Of a stretch of DNA of 32,239 nt, positions 1-8,867 are shown piece by piece. Position numbers and translations under genes: made by a program. Each line of letters begins with the position of its first letter. Within the stretch, counting starts at the first letter, position 1. Source of the stretch: Candidatus Fredericiella danica (GTDB lineage Bacteria > Chloroflexota > Anaerolineae > Caldilineales > Caldilineaceae); contig JADJPH010000079.1 in NCBI GenBank assembly GCA_016713335.1, positions 1 through 32,239 of the forward strand, given 5' to 3'. A model generated the notes under the pieces. That model had not been told where the DNA came from, did no database searches, and worked only from the letters and a program-made list of their open reading frames with translations.

Positions 1-22
1 GAGAAATCTCCTTCTTCCCACG

Positions 23-54
23 CTTTGCGTCTTGGCGGCTTTGCGCCTTTGCGT
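23..54 (+). repeat. Four tandem octamers of the CTTTGCGT type
   Basis: Four consecutive 8-mers, CTTTGCGT, CTTGGCGG, CTTTGCGC and CTTTGCGT, lie just past the stop codon of the Asp-box gene. A related set (CTCCGCGT/CTCCGCAT when read on the minus strand) sits at 2705-2740, on the other side of that gene and in inverted orientation. I recall such octamer tracts as dispersed intergenic elements in Chloroflexota and cyanobacteria; that is from memory, not from a search. Function unknown. Confidence 0.55.
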
Positions 55-85
55 TAAGCTTTTCCCCCTATGCAGCAGGTTGGGA

Positions 86-2563
86 TCAGCGTTTCAGCGC
101 AGGCAGGAAGGTGTGGTTCTCCTCGACCGTGATCGGGATCGACGCACGCGCACTGCCGCTTGAAGCGGTGATTGCCGCGGCGCCGGGCTTTAGCGTCTGC
201 ACGTTCACAACCGCATGCCCGTCAGCCACTGTTGCCGTCGTCGTCATGATCACGCCCGGGGCGGCAAAGGTGATCTCCGTGCCATCACTCACCCAGTTCT
301 CCTGCTGATCCACCAGCAGGGCGGTGAGCGTCAAGATGCTGCTCGACGTCACCGTCACAACGTTGGAGGCCAGCGTCAACGTCACCGGCGCGCCAGGCGT
401 GGGCGCCGTGCGTACATAGCGCCATACCCCGGTGTAGCCGGCATATAACTTCTGTGTTGTCCCCCAATTGGCGACTGCAGAGCGGTTGGGTTCAGACCCG
501 GCGTCCCGTTGTTGAGCGGCGCGCCCCTCGCTCAGGTCGCGCCTCCGTCCGGTTGACTCACCGATGTAGCCCCAGCCGCCAGGTAGAAATGGCGGCACCC
601 GGGGGTCAATCGCCAACTGATTTCCGCTATGTCGCCGCCTGGCTCCCAGGGCGGTCCGCGCACCACGAACCAGGTTTCGCCGCCATCCACGCTCTTGTAA
701 ACCTGGTAATTTTGCGTTGCCGCATAGAGCACGTTCGGCTTCTGATAATCGACCACGAGGGCTGAGATCCCGCCCTGTCTTCAACCAGAACCCTTGCCAG
801 GTGGCGCCGCCGTTCTGCGTCCGGTATACCTCACCTTGCAGCCCGAATTGGTGCATCACCCCCGCCGCCATAAGCGATCGTGGGTGTTGTCGGGTTGACG
901 GCCGCCGCCCCAAAGCTGACGTTGGTCTTCGTAAAGACCTCTGTCCAACTCCGTCAACGCCGCCGGACTCCTGCGCACAATCACGCTGTAGTATTCACCG
1001 CTGGCGATTATTTGGTTTTGTCCGACGGCATAGACGGTGGAACCATCCCGCGGCGCTGCGACGATGGCGTTGATGTAAGTTTGGCCTTGATTCCCACTCA
1101 TGATGGGATCCGCATAGACCGGCGAGAAACTGAGACCCTCATCTTCGCTGCGCAAGACATTGCCCTGATGGCCGCTGCCAATGCCCGCATAGACGATGGC
1201 CGGATCAGCCGGGTTGGCAGCAAATCGCACGGCCGGCATCCAATGCGGATCGACCAAAGCCGGTCGGCTGCACCCAGGTTCTCCACTGTCAGGCGTAATC
1301 CAACCCCAACCGCGCCGGCATAGATCCGATTGGCATCGCATTGGGCGCAATATTCTGCACTCCGTTCCCTAAAGGAGTGAATGCCGTTGTTATGTTTCGC
1401 CCAGTTGGCCCCATCGTTGATGCTTTTCCAGACACCGTATGCAGTGCCGCCGGCAAAGAGCGCATCTTCCGTTGTCACGATGGGGTAGTTGCTGTTCCAC
1501 CAGTCACCTTGGATCCCGTACCCGGTGTTCGCCCAGGTAGCGCCGCCGTCGTTGCTTACGAAGAGCGCCATGTTATTGGCCAGCGCCCACGCCAGGTTTG
1601 GAACCGTAGAAAAAGTGACGCCTGCACCCAGATTCGTCTGCACGCTCTGCCAGGTCAAGCCATCATCGGTGCTGCGGAGCACATTGTTCGAGGTCGGGCC
1701 GAAACTGCCGGTTCCCGCCAGCAGGTGCGTGGGGGCAAATGGATCCACGGCCAGGCTGGTGATCGGCGCCAGCGTATTCAGGTCGACCCGAAAACACGCG
1801 TCCAGGTGTCGCCGCCATCCGGTGATCGATAGATCGCGGCGTTCTGTTCTGCGCTGTTGAGGATCGTTTCCCCGCCGCCAACGAATACAGTGTCGGGGGA
1901 TGACGGGTTGATTGCCATCGCAACAAAGGTCATCCCGTTGTTGGGCGCCGGCTTTGGTGTTGCCAGCACCCGCGTCCAGGTGTTGCCGCTATCCTGTGAA
2001 CGATAGACAATGGAATAGGTCTTGTTGCCGTCAGCTTCGTACCCTGCGGCGTAGACAATATTCGGATTGACAGGATTGATCACCAGGCCCATGAAGCGAC
2101 AACTCAATCCTCCCCCTGGGCCGGCAAAGACCTTTTTCCAGCTCTGCCCCCGATTGACGCTCTTGTAGATGGCATCGGTGCCGCCGAAGTAGACGATATC
2201 GCCGGCGACATCGAGGGCGTCCAGGATGTCGGTGGAAGTGTAGAGCCGTTGCCAGGTGAGTGCGCCATCGTCGGAGCGGTAGATGTTTGAGAAGGCAGCA
2301 TCGCCCATGGCGCCGACGCTGGCGTACAGGGTGTTTTGTGGCAGGTAGACCGTGCCTGAATATTCGCGTTCCGCCACCAGCGCGTTGACTTTGCCGCCTG
2401 GCGCGAGTGGGCCGCCCAGCGGCTGCCAGACGCCGGTTGCGTCATCGACCGCGCTGGCGTGCGAGAGTCCAAAGCCGAGAATGGACAATAACCAGAAAGC
2501 GGTCACCAGTGCGAAGACTACTGGCACGGTCTTGCTCTTCTTGCGAAGCAATGAACGAAGCAT
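86..2563 (-). pseudogene. Secreted Asp-box (BNR/YCF48-like) beta-propeller protein with C-terminal Ig-like domain, multiply frameshifted
   Basis: The start is the ATG at 2563, preceded by AGAAAGGA at good spacing. The N-terminus is basic, then hydrophobic (about residues 8-34) and ends ASA-VDD, an apparent signal peptide. Ten Asp-box-like motifs of the S-x-D-x-G-x-T-W type follow, for example RSQDSGNTW, RSPDGGDTW, VSNDGGATW and KSVDGGETW, as in sialidase/YCF48/sortilin propellers. The last 80 or so residues (ASNVVTVTSSSILTLTALLV and on) resemble a bacterial Ig-like Big_1 domain. The protein would be about 825 residues. The coding frame jumps near 1787, 1372, 1345, 1250, 960, 830, 775, 600 and 490; each piece is coherent, so no single frame encodes it. 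The real gene may be intact and the sequence poor here. No catalytic assignment is possible: Asp-box propellers serve as adhesins, glycosidases or assembly factors. Transcribed alone, leftwards. Confidence 0.75.
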
Positions 2564-2704
2564 CGTTGAATTCCTTTCTGTCATGTGCAACAGACTGAAA
2601 AGTGATTGATTGAAAGAACAGGCTGTTCAACTTCTCTCTGGTATGGTAGTCGTCCGCCGAGGATGGATTTGTGCAGGGGAGATCGCGAGGAGGAAAAAAG
2701 ATCA

Positions 2705-2740
2705 ACGCGGAGATGCGGAGGGTGCGCGGAGAGCGCGGAG
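2705..2740 (-). repeat. Octamer tract CTCCGCGT/CTCCGCAT (minus-strand reading)
   Basis: The plus strand carries ACGCGGAG, ATGCGGAG and two longer variants ending GCGCGGAG. Read on the minus strand this is the CTYYGCGT octamer pattern also seen at 23-54, but in opposite orientation, so the two tracts flank the Asp-box gene as a very imperfect inverted pair. Noncoding. Confidence 0.45.
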
Positions 2741-2749
2741 GGACCAAGC

Positions 2750-2984
2750 AGAGCCACGCACGTGAGTAAGTGGTTAGCCTGGCCAAGGACGCGGCCGACT
2801 GAAGCATGGACGGGAGGACGGGGATCACCGCCCTCACGGGAGTGACGGAGGTGCGCTGACGGAGGTGCGCTGACGGAGGTCGCACGTGACAAACAGAGCC
2901 GCGAACGTGAGCGAGCGGTTGGTGCGTGATTAGCGCCGCGGGGGACGGGGGGATCACCACCCTCACGGGATGGTGCTCTGACAG
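2750..2984 (+). repeat. Composite intergenic repeat block, copy 1
   Basis: The 619-bp gap between the divergent Asp-box and dpp genes holds no convincing gene; open frames here are repeat translations. It contains two copies of an AGAGCCACGCACGTGAGTAA-type unit (2750-2775 and a variant at 2895-2925), a 14-bp tandem (unit GACGGAGGTGCGCT, about 2.6 copies, 2844-2880) and two copies of a CACCRCCCTCACGGGA unit (2826-2841 and 2955-2984). The 30-bp stretch 2955-2984 matches 17071-17100 at 29 of 30 positions, in the same orientation. Its ends, CACCA and TGGTG around CC/GG, can form a small hairpin, a REP-like feature. Confidence 0.7.
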
Positions 2985-3083
2985 AGTGCTCAGACAGAGG
3001 TGCTCGGACGGACGGGGGCGGCACGACCAACAGCGCCGGTTGGCGTGAGTGTGCCCGTTTGGCGAACAAATTGCACGGCAAAA

Positions 3084-3112
3084 TTGATGGTTTGGACGCC
3101 TGCTGCTATGAT
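3084..3112 (+). promoter_or_regulatory. Candidate sigma-70-type promoter for the peptide ABC operon
   Basis: TTGATG (3084-3089) and TATGAT (3107-3112) are separated by exactly 17 bp, in front of the ribosome site AAGGAGAT and the ATG at 3183. Transcription would begin near 3119, giving a leader of about 64 nt. Assignment is by consensus only. Confidence 0.5.
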
Positions 3113-3182
3113 AGCGGCGTTGTTCGCACTGTAATTTCCCGTGTAAACCACATGATCTTCCCATCTACAAAAGGAGATAAGC

Positions 3183-4893
3183 ATGACTTTGCAGAGAATC
3201 TGGGCATCTCTGATCTTGATGGCAGTCCTCGTTCTGGTGTCGGCCTGCGCCGCGCCGGTTGCGCCAGCCGCGCCGGCAGCGGACCCGGTCGCAGAAGGCG
3301 GCGCCGCTCCCGGTGAACCCGTGCGCGGTGGCACCGTGATCGTCGGCTCCCCCCAGGAACCGGGTGTACTCAGCCCATTGCTGGCGTCGTCGAGCATCGA
3401 GGATGCGATCAATTCCCTCACCATCGAAGGATTGGTGCAGATCGATGACAAAGGCGAATACGTCCCGGTATTGGCCGAGGCGCTGCCCACGGTCTCAGAA
3501 GATGGGCTCCTTGCTCACCTATCAACTCAAGCCGGAACTCAAGTTCTCCAATGGTGACCCGCTGACCTGCGCCGACGTCCAATTTACGTTCGACGCCATC
3601 ATGTCCGACCTGTCGGGCGCGAGCACATCAGGCTACAACCGCATTGACAGCGTCGACTGCCCAGATGATCTCACCGTTGAGGTCAACATGTCGGAAGTCT
3701 ACGCCCCCTACCTGCGCCTGTTTGCCTACATCATTCCTCGCGCCGCCGGTGACCTGGCCAAACTCGACACCTGGGAATACAATCGCAATCCCATTGGCAC
3801 CGGCCCGTGGATCGTCAAAGAGTGGGTGGCAGGTGACTATATTGAGTTTATGCCCAATCCCAACTATCGGGAAGCCGGCAAACCGTATCTCGACAGCGTC
3901 ATCGTCAAGATCCTCCCCAGCCGCGAAGTCGGCATTCAGTTGTTAGGCACCGGCGAGATCAGCGCACTGTGGGACATCACGGAAGCCGATTTCCCCACCC
4001 TGCAAAGCATGGAGGACAAGGGTGTAACCTACGCCGGGGCGCAGACGGGCGAAAATGAGCTGTTGCTGCTGAACCTGGCCAATCCGAAGGTCGATGCGCC
4101 CGCCGATGCAACCGCAAACCCGCACCCCATTCTGGCCGATCCAAAGGTGCGCGAGGCGATTCAACTGGGCATCAACAAGCAGGAGATCGTCGATACCCTG
4201 CTCTATGGCAATGTCAATGTCGGCACGACCGTTGTTCCCAACGGTGTGTTCGCCTGCCCGCAGCCGCCCAGCGAGTTCAACGTCGACAAGGCCAGTGCCC
4301 TGCTTGATGAAGCCGGCTGGGTCATGGGTGCAGATGGTGTGCGTGAGAAAGATGGCGCCAAGCTGGAATTGAAGATCACCACAACCTCTGGCAACCTTCT
4401 GCGCGAGCAGACCCAGCAGGTGCTGGTTGAAATGCTCAAGGAGATCGGCGTTACGCTTGTCATCGAGAATGTGCCGTCTGACGTGCTCTTTGCCGGTTGG
4501 GACAGCAATGGGATGCGCAAGCACGGTGCGTTCGACATCCTGCTGTACACCACAGGCCCGGCAATCGATCCCGACAACCATCTGTACTCGAACTATCACT
4601 CCGCCAGCATTCCGACCGTAGACAACGAGGGGAGTGGTTCCAACTATTCACGTTACAACAACGCTGATGTCGATGGCTGGATCGATGAGGCGGCCTCCAT
4701 CACCGATGTGGCGCAACGTCAAACGCTCTACTGTCAGGTGGCAGAGCAGATTAACAAGGACATGCCACGCCTCTATCTGTATGAGCGCCTGCTCCTCACG
4801 GCCTATCGCGACGCGGTCCAGAACTTCCGCGTTTCACCCGGCCCGTCCGATTTCACCTGGGGCAGCGCAGACTGGTGGCTGAATCAGCAGTAA
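3183..4893 (+). CDS. Peptide ABC transporter, extracellular solute-binding lipoprotein (SBP family 5), one frameshift
   Basis: This is the binding lipoprotein of an oligopeptide/dipeptide importer (DppA/OppA family). The ATG at 3183 follows AAGGAGATAAGC. The signal peptide ends in the lipobox LVSAC with the lipidated Cys at residue 22, then an Ala/Pro-rich linker. Family-5 features follow: GGTVIVGSPQEPGVLSPLLA, a YQLKPELKFSNGDPLTCADV segment, and NPIGTGPWIVKEW. The reading frame breaks at the GGG run 3504-3506; removing one G restores SEDGSLLTYQLKPELKF and a protein of about 569 residues, normal for the family. It begins an operon with two permeases and an exported cyanophycinase-like peptidase, so the likely cargo is a dipeptide. 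A 21-bp stem-loop follows the stop and may raise the level of this subunit relative to the permeases, as is common for binding proteins. Family assignment is firm; substrate is inferred. Confidence 0.9.
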
Positions 4894-4937
4894 GCCGCCG
4901 CCGGTAATCTAGCCGGCTGGTGGAAGGAACAGGCCGT

Positions 4938-4983
4938 ACAATTGTCCAAGGCGGACTGACCCCAGTCCGTCTTGGACAATTGT
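4938..4983 (+). promoter_or_regulatory. 21-bp stem-loop between binding-protein and permease genes
   Basis: The arms 4938-4958 and 4963-4983 pair over 21 bp with a single G.U wobble and the loop ACCC. There is no T-run after it, so it is not a standard intrinsic terminator. The right end of the left arm plus the loop (GACTGACCCC, 4954-4963) is also perfectly complementary to GGGGTCAGTC at 5013-5022, which includes the ribosome-binding GGGG of the following permease. Two mutually exclusive RNA structures are therefore possible. Likely roles are mRNA stabilisation of the upstream gene, or control of permease translation. Confidence 0.65.
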
Positions 4984-5022
4984 GGCGATGCAGTTTGGAC
5001 CGCTATCAGTAAGGGGTCAGTC

Positions 5023-5990
5023 GTGGTAGAGTATCTCATTCGCCGAGCGCTGTCAGGGCTGCTGGCGCTCATCGTCATCAGTATGATTGTGTTTGCTCTT
5101 GCCAGCGCCTACCCGGGCGGCATCATGAACGCATATGAAGAGAACCCGGACGTCACTGCGGAGGACTACGCCCGGCTGCGGGCGAAGTACGGGTTGGACG
5201 ATCCCGTGCCTGTGCGCTATGCCAAGTGGTTGGGTAGCGTGGCGACAGGTGATTGGGGCACCTCCTTTGTGACGCGTCGCCCGGTCCTGATCGAGATCGG
5301 GGATCGACTTGGCAACACCCTGCCCTCATGGGGGTGGCGTTGATCGTCACCCTGGCGATCGCCATTCCCCTGGGCGTGTTGTCCGCGCTCCACCAATACT
5401 CTTTGGGTGACACCGCGATGACGGTGTTTGCCTTTGCGGGCAATTCACTGCCGGTCTTCTGGTTTGGCCTGTTGCTGATCATGGTGTTTAGCGTCTGGCT
5501 GGGTTGGTTTCCGGGGTCCGGCATGTCAACTTTGGGGAAGCCTTTCTCGCTGCGCGATCTAATCTGGCACATGGTTCTGCCGGTCACGATGTTGGCGCTG
5601 GTGACGGCTGCCGGCTATATGCGTTACATGCGCTCCGCCATGCTGGACGTTATTGGCCAGGAGTACATGCGGACGGCGCGGGCAAAGGGCTTGAATGAAC
5701 GCCATGTGATCATGCGCCACGGTTTGCGCAATGCGCTCATCCCGATTGTCACGTTGTTGGCCTTCGAAATTCCCCTGCTCTTTGGTGGCGCCTTGTACAC
5801 AGAAACCATTTTTGCCTGGCCGGGCATGGGACGACTGTTCTATGAACGCGCAGTGAAGGGCGACATGCCGGTGGTGATGGCGCTGGTCATGTTTTTCAGT
5901 GCATTGACGATTCTGGCGATGTTTCTTGCCGACGTCGCCTACACCGTATTGGATCCACGGATCCAACTGGGGAAGCGGAAGGCAGCATGA
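5023..5990 (+). CDS. Peptide ABC transporter permease, DppB type, one frameshift
   Basis: This is the first membrane subunit of the dipeptide importer. The start is taken as GTG 5023 (VEYLIRRALSGLLALIVIS), with AAGGGG at 5011-5016 upstream; an in-frame ATG at 4972 falls inside the stem-loop and would add an atypical tail. The N-terminal helix, the periplasmic region with GDWGTSFVTRRPV, and the cytoplasmic EAA loop (EYMRTARAKGLNERHVIMRH, then GLRNALIP) are typical of the family. The frame is lost at about 5318-5325; adding one base gives GDRLGNTLALMGVALIVTLA and about 323 residues, the usual length. The stop codon overlaps the next start (ATGA at 5987-5990), showing translational coupling to the partner permease. 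Confidence 0.88.
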
Positions 5991-6916
5991 CGCAAGCCAC
6001 TGCTGAGCCTGGCGCAGAGTTTTTGTTGCAGGCAAAACCTCAATCTCCTGCGCGCATCTTCTGGCGCCGGATCTTGTCCAACTGGCGTGCGATTGTCGCG
6101 GCGGTCGTGCTGGGTGTCATCGTCTTCGGCGTCATCTTTGGACCAATGCTGTCGCCCTATGAACGGGATGCTCAGGACTTGCGGAACCGCTTTGAGCCGC
6201 CTTCGGCGGCCCACTGGATGGGTACGGACGACCTGGGCCGCGACCTCTTCACGCGGGTGCTCGAAGCGGGGCGCGCATCGCTGACGGTGGGCGCGTTGGC
6301 GGTGTTGGTTTCGCTCGTGGTCGGCGTTTCGATCGGTCTGATTTCCGGGTATTTTGGCGGCTGGTCAGACAATATCCTTAGCCGGATTACGGAAGTATTC
6401 CTGTCTGTACCGCGCCTCTTTGTGCTCATCTTGCTTGCGGTCTATCTGCGTATGCTCGACGCACCCTGGGCCCAACCGGGGACGATCGGCCCGATCGCCG
6501 TGGTCATCGGCCTTTTTGCGTGGATGGGTATGGCGCGGTTGGTGCGGGCTTCGACGCTAGAGATGCGCGAGCGTGAGTTTGTGACTTCTGCCTACAGCGT
6601 GGGTGCGTCCAGTCCGCGCATCTTGAGCACCCATGTCCTGCCCAATATCGCCTCGCCGATCATCGTCGCGGTTTCTCTAGGCCTGGCGGCGGCGATTTTG
6701 ACGGAGTCTGGGCTTTCCTATCTGGGCCTGGGCGTGCAGTTGCCTACCCCGACCTGGGGTAATATGCTCAGCCAAACGCAGACTTATCTCACCACTGCGC
6801 CCTGGCTGGCGATGTTCCCAGGTGTGATGATTTTCATTGTCGTACTCTGCATCAACTATTTGGGCGATGCCCTTCGCGATGCGTTGGATCCGCGCACGAT
6901 CGTTGGCAAGAAATGA
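5987..6916 (+). CDS. Peptide ABC transporter permease, DppC type
   Basis: The second membrane subunit of the importer, 309 residues and intact. It has the DppC hallmarks: a cytoplasmic N-terminus followed by a first helix (IVAAVVLGVIVFGVIFGPML), the HWMGTDDLGRDLFTRVLEAG segment, and the EAA loop REREFVTSAYSVGASSPRIL followed by HVLPNIASPIIV. It overlaps dppB by ATGA and the peptidase gene downstream by ATGA (6913-6916), so all are translated from one message. No ATP-binding subunit (DppD/F) occurs in the window; the ATPases must be encoded elsewhere. Confidence 0.92.
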   Translation: MTQATAEPGAEFLLQAKPQSPARIFWRRILSNWRAIVAAVVLGVIVFGVIFGPMLSPYERDAQDLRNRFEPPSAAHWMGTDDLGRDLFTRVLEAGRASLTVGALAVLVSLVVGVSIGLISGYFGGWSDNILSRITEVFLSVPRLFVLILLAVYLRMLDAPWAQPGTIGPIAVVIGLFAWMGMARLVRASTLEMREREFVTSAYSVGASSPRILSTHVLPNIASPIIVAVSLGLAAAILTESGLSYLGLGVQLPTPTWGNMLSQTQTYLTTAPWLAMFPGVMIFIVVLCINYLGDALRDALDPRTIVGKK

Positions 6917-8839
6917 CCAAACGCCTGCTCATGCTGATGCTGTTAGGAGGAATGATGCTTGCTGCTTCCAATTCTGCACAGGCACAGGCTGGTACGGGGT
7001 TGCTGGCGCCCGGTCGGCGGTGGCTACGCAGATGTATATCCGGGCATCGTCGCTGCGTTGTTGGAGCGTGCGCAGGGGAACTCTGTGCGCGTTGTGGTCT
7101 TGCCGGCAGCCTATGCATCCAATGCAACTTCGATCACACCGGCGGAACTCGAGCTGAACCTGCGCGATGCCGAGCGCCGGCGTTACGAGTTGGAGGAAGC
7201 GTGCCAGCGTGCAGCGCCGGAAGATGTCGTGTGCAGTGCGGTGCTTGCGCCGATCTTCACCCGGAGTGATGCGGAGGACCCAGCGAAGCTGGCCAGCTTT
7301 ACAGCAGATGTGACAGGCGTCTTTATCCTGGGCGGTGACCAGGAAGTCGCCATGCAGGCGCTGGCGAACACGCCTGCCGAAGCGGCGCTGGCGAAGGTGT
7401 ACGCCCGCGGTGGCGTGATCGCCGGCACCAGCGCCGGCGGCGCCATGCAAGCGCGTACGATGATCGCCGGCTATAGTCCGAATTTTGCCAGCAGCAACGC
7501 CCTGACGCGCGGCGCCGCGTCGATCACAGGTGACGACGAGCACCGCGGGTTGATTTTCGGCGTCGAGGATGCGTTGCTGGATCAGCATTTTTTCCAGCGG
7601 GGCCGGATGGGACGCCTGCTCGAGGCTACGCTGCGGGCGGATGCTCCGCACGTAGGCATTGGCGTTGATGCCTATACGGGAGTGCGCATCGTTGATGGCA
7701 AGGTGTTGACTGGCGTGTTCGGGTTGTACACCGTGGCGGTGCTGGATGCGGCGACCTATGGTGCGGCGGCTGACGTGGTCTATGTCGGCGAGGAGGCCAT
7801 GATCAGCGCACGCAATATTCTGGTGCATTTGCTGGCGCCCGGTGATTTCCACTACGATCTTGCGACACGGCAGCCCTCGTTGGCGGTCACACCGGCCGCG
7901 TTGGCGCGTGATTTTGCCGGCCTCGCCCTGCCGCACGGCGCCGGTCCGCTCTTCCTGACCGGCGGGTTGGAACCGGAAAGTGACGTGTGGCGGGATTTTC
8001 AGAGCAAAACCCAGGCAAGCGAGCTTCCCTTGCTCGTGGTTGCTGCCGGCTATCCAAATGACCGGCCGGCCCAGCGCACTGCGGAACGTGTTGCGCAATT
8101 GTTTGATGCACCGGTCGCGACGAAGATCGTGAAGCGCACGGAAACGGCGCCGCTACAACTGGATCGGCAATATCGTGGCATCGTCGTACTGGCGCGCGAT
8201 CAGGCGTTGTTGGACCCAACGCGTTTGGCTGCAGTGAAGACTGCCTGGTTGGAAGGGACGCCACTCTTGTTGGATGGCGCGGCAGCGGCGATCGCTGGTC
8301 CGGTCTTTTCCGCGCACGGTCCGCCACCCACCGACGCTGATGCGGCTGAGGTTGCGATCCAGCGCTCATTCTTGACCGGGCGCACCGAGATCACCGCGGG
8401 TCTCGACTTGCTGCCGGTGACGGTGGAACCGAAGGTGCTCAGCGAGCATCGCTGGGGACGGCTGTTTTCGCTTGCGTATGCGCATCCGGAGTGGCCTGCG
8501 TTTGCCGTGAATGACGGCGCGGCGGTAGCAATTACAGCAGACGGTCCGCGGGTGCTGGGCGACAGTGCGGTCATCAGCCTCGATCTGCGTGACGCAACAC
8601 GGGCGGTGGGTGACAACGACGCCTTTGTGATTGCAAACGGGCTGCTGGACATTTTGCACCGGGGATATGGTTGCCTGCGGTCAGCCACGGCCGACGATCG
8701 ATTCTCGGTGATATCATCACAAATAGTCAATGGTGCAAGGCGTCCGGCTGGTCAGATGAAGCCGTCGCCGCTTTTTGCCTGGCCCTGGTGCAGAGCTGCG
8801 TCGCCTCCAAGGCGCGACTCATTGACCATTGACCATTGA
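6913..8839 (+). CDS. Exported cyanophycinase-like peptidase (S51), tandem domains, one frameshift
   Basis: Cyanophycinase-family serine exopeptidases cleave the arginine-aspartate polymer cyanophycin to beta-Asp-Arg dipeptides. The start at 6913 gives a signal peptide (MTKRLLMLMLLGGMMLAAS to AQA). Removing one G at 7012-7013 joins it to LLAPVGGGYADVYPGIVAAL. The first domain has the GGDQ motif (VFILGGDQEVAMQAL), the nucleophile elbow GTSAGGA near residue 171 and the LDQHFFQRGRMGRLL motif. The second half, from LFLTGGLEPESD on, repeats the fold, but its elbow reads LLDGAAAAIAG with no serine and its His motif is SEHRWGRLF, so it looks like an inactive copy. The C-terminus beyond LLDILH runs into a repeat and may be wrong. 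Coupling to a dipeptide importer suggests scavenging of external cyanophycin-like polymer. Family firm, polymer substrate inferred. Confidence 0.82.
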
Positions 8840-8844
8840 CTATT
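8722..8844. repeat. Heptamer repeats and 13-bp inverted repeat
   Basis: AATAGTCAATGGT (8722-8734) and ACCATTGACTATT (8832-8844) are a perfect 13-bp inverted repeat about 100 bp apart. The right end continues leftwards as three tandem heptamers ATTGACC, ATTGACC, ATTGACT (8821-8841). The element overlaps the 3' end of the peptidase frame and ends 24 bp before the glycosyltransferase start. It may be a small mobile or REP-like element, or a long-range hairpin separating two operon segments. Confidence 0.5.
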
Positions 8845-8867
8845 ATTTTCCCAAGGGGTTGAACGAG

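Noticed and set aside
2442..3164. Proteins encoded in the repeat region between the Asp-box and dpp genes
   Set aside because: The frames are low-complexity translations of tandem and dispersed repeats, without ribosome sites or domain features.
4938..4983. Intrinsic terminator after the binding-protein gene
   Set aside because: The stem is strong but no T-run follows and the operon clearly continues; regulatory hairpin is the better call.
6929..8098. 389-codon minus-strand frame opposite the cyanophycinase-like gene
   Set aside because: Antisense shadow of a GC-rich gene; no recognisable motif, while the plus strand has clear S51 motifs.
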